A DNA stretch of 64,000 nt from an uncultured Bacteroidales bacterium. Its GTDB lineage: Bacteria > Bacteroidota > Bacteroidia > Bacteroidales > Bacteroidaceae. Numbering within the stretch: position 1 is the first letter of the stretch; the number at the start of each line of letters is the position of its first letter. Position numbers and translations under genes: made by a program. Positions 60,790 to 64,000 of the stretch are shown piece after piece. The notes beneath the pieces were generated by a model. It did no database searches. It was given only the letters and a program-made list of their open reading frames with translations, and had not been told where the DNA came from. The stretch lies in contig CADAGX010000006.1 of NCBI GenBank assembly GCA_902787575.1, positions 1-64,000 of the forward strand. The letters are read 5' to 3'.

Positions 60790-61485
60790 ATGAAGAAGAA
60801 ACTCTACTTCTCTGTGCTTCTGACGGCGCTGGCTGCCGTGCTTACGGCATGCCACGACGACGAAACGTATGCCGAGCAGAAGGAAAAAGAAGCCAAGGCC
60901 ATCAACGCTTTTCTGCAGCGCGATGTGGTGATACGCAGCGCCGAGGGCGATACACTGCGACACATCGGACGCATCAAAGTGATACAGGAGTCGCAATTTC
61001 TGGCGCAGGATTCTACAACTGACTTGGAGGAAAACCAGTATGTCGTCTTCAAGAACAGCGGCGTTTACATGCAGATTGTGCGCCGTGGCGTGGGCGAACG
61101 TATCTTGCCGGGGCAGTCGAAGCAAGTGCTGACGCGCTTCCTCGAGTACAACATACTGGGAGACAGCCTGCAACTGCGCGACGAAGTGCCGTATTGGGCG
61201 ACCGACGAGGGGATTATGGACGTGGTGAATGTGTCGGGCTCAATCTCGGCAACCTGGAATACCACGTATCACAGCGGCGGTGCCATGTACACGGCTTACA
61301 ACGAGACGAAGGTGCCCGACGGATGGAAGGTGCCGCTGAATTATATCCGCATTGGGCGTCAGAACAGCGAAGAGGGCATAGCTCTGGTGCGACTCATCGT
61401 ACCGCATTCGCAGGGGCATCAGAATGCCACAAAGGGCGTGTACCCTTGTTTCTACGAAATCAGTTATCAGCAGACGCGTGACTGA
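60790..61485 (+). CDS. DUF4827-type lipoprotein, possibly FKBP-like fold
   Basis: The 231-residue product has a lipoprotein signal (AAVLTAC, Cys19) and a following charged helix (EQKEKEAKAINAFLQRD). The remainder has a Gly/hydrophobic pattern (GVYMQIVRRGVGERI; WKVPLNYIRIGRQNSEEG; HSQGHQNATKGVYPCFYEI) seen in DUF4827 proteins of Bacteroidetes, which recall FKBP-type peptidyl-prolyl isomerases; activity is unproven. The ATG at 60790 lies 19 bases after the -7 box. The last eight bases overlap hemW. Confidence 0.8.
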   Translation: MKKKLYFSVLLTALAAVLTACHDDETYAEQKEKEAKAINAFLQRDVVIRSAEGDTLRHIGRIKVIQESQFLAQDSTTDLEENQYVVFKNSGVYMQIVRRGVGERILPGQSKQVLTRFLEYNILGDSLQLRDEVPYWATDEGIMDVVNVSGSISATWNTTYHSGGAMYTAYNETKVPDGWKVPLNYIRIGRQNSEEGIALVRLIVPHSQGHQNATKGVYPCFYEISYQQTRD

Positions 61486-62593
61486 GGTCGGGCTCTACGT
61501 ACACGTGCCTTTCTGCCAGTCGCGGTGCATATACTGCGATTTCTTCTCTACGACTTTTACTGAGTGGCGCGAGCAGTATGTTATGGCATTGCAGCGCGAA
61601 ATTCGCGCACGTCGTGACGAACTGCCTAACGCGCGCGCGCGTACTATTTATATAGGTGGGGGCACACCCAGTCAGCTCAGCAGTATACAGCTGCGCGACA
61701 TATTCGAGGCGCTGCTGGCAAATTTCGAACTCGAGCCGCAGGCCGAGGTTACGGTGGAGGCAAATCCCGAAGACGTGACGGCCGATTGGCTCGCTGCGTT
61801 GCGCGATACGCCGGTAAATCGCATCAGCATGGGTGTTCAGACGTTTCACAACGATCTTTTGCGCTTTCTGCATCGTAGGCACGACGCGCGCCGTGCTGTG
61901 AAAGCAGTGGAGCAATGCCTCGCTGCCGGCTTCCGAAATCTCAGTATCGACCTTATCTATGGTTTGCCAGGACAGGACATGACTGCGTGGCGACAGGATG
62001 TGGCACAGGCTTTTGAGCTCGACGTCACGCATCTGAGCGCCTACGCCCTGATGTTTGAAGAGGGAACGGCATTGTATGACATGCGACAAAAAGGCGCTGT
62101 GCGGGAAGCGGACGAAGAACTGAGCCTCGACATGTATTGTTGGCTGCAGGACGAAGCCGCGCGCCGCGGCTGGGAGCACTACGAAATATCAAATTTTTGC
62201 CGCCCCGGGTTCTTCTCGCGCCACAACAAAAGCTACTGGCTGGGCCTTCCTTATCTGGGCTTCGGTCCTGGCGCCCATTCCTACGACGGGCAACGTGTGC
62301 GCCGATGGAACTACGCCGACCTGAAAGATTACGTCCGAGACGCAGGTAATCCGCGTTTCGAGAGCGAAACACTGTCGGATGACGAATTATATAATGAATA
62401 TGTGATGACTCGGCTGCGACTGCCCGAAGGTGTGGACTTGACGGCTCTCTCCACAGAAAACCGCACATACTTCCTGCGGATGGCTCAGCCGCACATTGAT
62501 GGAAATCGACTGACTTTCAGCGAAAACCACGTGTCGCTTTCGCGAATTGGACTCTTCGTTTCGAACGATATCATCAGCGATTTGATGCGTTGA
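61478..62593 (+). CDS. hemW: HemW-like radical SAM protein (heme chaperone)
   Basis: The 371-residue product has the radical SAM cluster motif CQSRCIYC (Cys13, Cys17, Cys20), followed by FFS, the GGGTPSQLS motif and NRISMGVQTF. The C-terminal HemW domain contains YEISNFCRPG with RHNKSYW, and FGPGAHS. HemW proteins bind heme and were long annotated as oxygen-independent coproporphyrinogen oxidases, which instead have CxxxCxxCxC. The start is GTG at 61478, overlapping the upstream gene by eight bases; an in-frame ATG further upstream would overlap it much more. Confidence 0.9.
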   Translation: MTEVGLYVHVPFCQSRCIYCDFFSTTFTEWREQYVMALQREIRARRDELPNARARTIYIGGGTPSQLSSIQLRDIFEALLANFELEPQAEVTVEANPEDVTADWLAALRDTPVNRISMGVQTFHNDLLRFLHRRHDARRAVKAVEQCLAAGFRNLSIDLIYGLPGQDMTAWRQDVAQAFELDVTHLSAYALMFEEGTALYDMRQKGAVREADEELSLDMYCWLQDEAARRGWEHYEISNFCRPGFFSRHNKSYWLGLPYLGFGPGAHSYDGQRVRRWNYADLKDYVRDAGNPRFESETLSDDELYNEYVMTRLRLPEGVDLTALSTENRTYFLRMAQPHIDGNRLTFSENHVSLSRIGLFVSNDIISDLMR

Positions 62594-62652
62594 CGGGCGT
62601 TTCAATTTCAGAATAGCGCGCCAAATTATGCTGTATAACATATAATGGTTGT

Positions 62653-62683
62653 TTTGTCATCTGAAGGAATCTTACTAAATTTA
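62653..62683 (+). promoter_or_regulatory. Promoter of the EF-G paralogue gene
   Basis: TTTG (62653-62656), TCTG (62660-62663) and TAAATTTA (62676-62683, one mismatch to TAnnTTTG) occur with the same spacing as at ilvE (19 and 12 bases). The start codon is 37 bases downstream. Confidence 0.5.
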
Positions 62684-62720
62684 TGCCCGAAATTTGCAAA
62701 TTACACTAAAAAAAGCAGAT

Positions 62721-64000
62721 ATGAAGGTTTATCAATCAAACGAAATCAAGAACATTGCCTTGCTGGGCAATGACGGCGCCGGTAAAACCACACTTACCGA
62801 GGCGCTGTTGTACGAGGCTGGAATTATTAAACGTCGTGGACGCATCAGCCAGCAGAACACTGTGAGCGATTATTTCCCTGTGGAGCACGAGTACGGCTAC
62901 TCGGTGTTTTCTACGGTTTTCCACGTGGAATGGAATGGAAAGAAGCTCAATATCATCGACTGCCCGGGCAGCGACGACTTCGCCGGGGCTGCAGTTTCGG
63001 CAATGAGTGTCACAGATACCGCAGTTTTGTTGCTTAATGGATCTGCCGGCATCGAGGTGGGAACTCAAAACCACTTCCGCTATACAGACAAACTGGGCAA
63101 GCCAGTGATTTTCCTTGTTAATCGTTTGGACGACGAGAACTGCGATTACGATTCTTTGCTCGAGCAGTTGAAGGCAACCTACGGCCCGAAAGTCGTGCCG
63201 GTGCAGTACCCAGTGAAGACTGGTCCGGATTTCAATTCTGTCATTGACGTGCTGTTGATGAAGAAATATAGTTGGGGACCCGAGGGTGGCGCGCCCACCA
63301 TCGAAGATATTCCAGCAGACGAGCTCGATAAGGCCACGGAGATGCATCACGCTCTCGTGGAGGCGGCTGCAGAAAATGACGAGACGCTGATGGAAAAGTT
63401 CTTCGAGAGCGAAGCTCTGACAGAGGACGAAATGCGTGAGGGCATTCGCAAAGGCCTGGCAATGCGTGGCATTTTTCCCGTGTTCTGCGTTTGCGCTGGA
63501 AAAGACATGGGCGTTCGCCGTCTTATGGAGTTCCTTGGCAATGTTGTTCCCTTTGTGAATGAAATGCCCGCCACGCCGAATACGGCAGGAGCAGAGGTCG
63601 CACCCGACTCAAATGGCCCCACCAGTCTGTTCTTCTTCAAGACGGCTATGGAGCCCCACATCGGAGAAGTTCAGTACTTCAAGGTGATGAGCGGAAAAGT
63701 ACACGAAGGCGACGACCTGACAAATGCCGATCGCGGTAGTAAGGAGCGTCTCGCTCAGATTTTCACTTGTGCAGGTGCAAACCGCTTCAAGGTGGAGGAA
63801 CTGTGCGCAGGCGACATAGGTTGCTCGGTTAAGCTGAAAGATGTGAAGACGGGCAATACTTTGAATGGCAAGGACGCTGACAATCGTTTCGACTTCATTC
63901 AGTATCCCAATTCCAAGTACAGCCGTGCCATTAAGGCGGCCAACGAATCTGAGACGGAGAAGATGATGAATGCGCTGCAGAAGATGCGCGAGGAAGATCC
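62721..64000 (+). CDS. Elongation factor G paralogue (EF-G2 type), truncated at window edge
   Basis: The frame from the ATG at 62721 is open to the end of the window (at least 426 residues). It has an EF-G-like GTPase domain: P-loop GNDGAGKTT (residues 16-24), switch I region EHEYGYSV (where canonical EF-G reads RGITI-like), G3 DCPGSDDF (80-87) and G4 NRLD (134-137). The canonical G3 is DTPGHxDF; here Ser84 replaces the catalytic His. The second domain (about 290-400) looks normal. This matches the Bacteroidetes EF-G2 group, which as I recall works in Bacteroides without GTP hydrolysis. Only the N-terminal two domains are in view. Confidence 0.9.
   Translation, partial: MKVYQSNEIKNIALLGNDGAGKTTLTEALLYEAGIIKRRGRISQQNTVSDYFPVEHEYGYSVFSTVFHVEWNGKKLNIIDCPGSDDFAGAAVSAMSVTDTAVLLLNGSAGIEVGTQNHFRYTDKLGKPVIFLVNRLDDENCDYDSLLEQLKATYGPKVVPVQYPVKTGPDFNSVIDVLLMKKYSWGPEGGAPTIEDIPADELDKATEMHHALVEAAAENDETLMEKFFESEALTEDEMREGIRKGLAMRGIFPVFCVCAGKDMGVRRLMEFLGNVVPFVNEMPATPNTAGAEVAPDSNGPTSLFFFKTAMEPHIGEVQYFKVMSGKVHEGDDLTNADRGSKERLAQIFTCAGANRFKVEELCAGDIGCSVKLKDVKTGNTLNGKDADNRFDFIQYPNSKYSRAIKAANESETEKMMNALQKMREED

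Noticed and set aside
61424..61477. Longer hemW form starting at an upstream ATG
   Set aside because: It would overlap the DUF4827 gene by about 60 bases and adds residues not typical of HemW; GTG at 61478 gives the usual N-terminus.
1..64000. tRNA, rRNA and transposase genes
   Set aside because: I looked for typical tRNA arms, rRNA blocks and transposase motifs by eye and saw none; a dedicated scan could still find a missed tRNA.

Overview
The window looks like chromosomal DNA of a GC-rich Bacteroidales bacterium, most likely a Prevotellaceae member. The basis is the gene content (STN/CarboxypepD_reg outer-membrane receptor with its own ECF sigma and anti-sigma, type IX-style C-terminal sorting tails, fasciclin lipoprotein, DUF4924, DUF5606, DUF3276, DUF4827 and DUF1599 proteins, the long NusB form, an EF-G paralogue), promoters of the Bacteroidetes TAnnTTTG type, and generally weak Shine-Dalgarno sequences. 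No rRNA, tRNA, CRISPR array, transposase, integrase or phage gene was seen.

Layout. 1-1.0 kb: a truncated membrane-protein gene and a gene-poor spacer holding a candidate structured RNA. 1.0-6.9 kb: ilvE, a secreted beta-helix protein, a class A acid phosphatase, an anchored coiled-coil protein, trmB and mrp. 6.9-16.4 kb: three very large cell-surface genes (CotH/lamin-tail protein, GLUG-like repeat protein, fasciclin lipoprotein). 16.4-17.2 kb: an AT-rich, gene-free, convergent spacer filled with several kinds of repeats. 17.2-19.9 kb (minus): ABC exporter and nadK, divergent from a DJ-1 gene, ispD and recG. 23.4-27.1 kb: ECF sigma / anti-sigma / TonB-dependent receptor operon. 27.3-36.7 kb: mostly housekeeping plus-strand genes (ndk, M23/LysM peptidase, DUF1599 and DoxX-like pair, tpiA, SPOR protein, folE, fmt, a second ECF sigma with a 35-codon gene behind it, rpe, a minimal comEC). 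36.7-42.1 kb (minus): chloride channel, tsaC-like gene, prfC, DUF4924, LysE-type exporter. 42.2-50.5 kb: ROK glucokinase, an outer-membrane protein and lipoprotein pair, purL, split chromate transporter. 50.6-54.0 kb (minus): the nusB-yajC-ybbR-coaE-DUF5606 run. 54.1-64.0 kb: DUF3276, rplY, pth, pepT, S4 protein, dnaG, nrnA-like, DUF4827, hemW and the start of an EF-G paralogue running off the edge.

The most unusual signals are non-coding. (1) Several intergenic spacers carry arrays of degenerate repeats spaced 21-22 bp apart around a CGTGT-like core (about 3.9, 38.5, 43.3, 45.4, 51.1, 55.8 and 59.5 kb); one array runs into the 3' end of coaE. (2) Most TAnnTTTG promoter boxes here have a TnTG word exactly 12 bases upstream. 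(3) The 16.4-17.2 kb spacer combines iteron-like 20-21 bp repeats with a 24-32 bp inverted repeat made of GGTCATTT octamers around an AT-rich core. (4) A C/G-rich palindromic repeat occurs three times in 10 kb and is translated in frame in two proteins. (5) The EF-G paralogue at the right edge lacks the catalytic histidine. All functional statements come from reading the sequence and from family knowledge; no database search was run.
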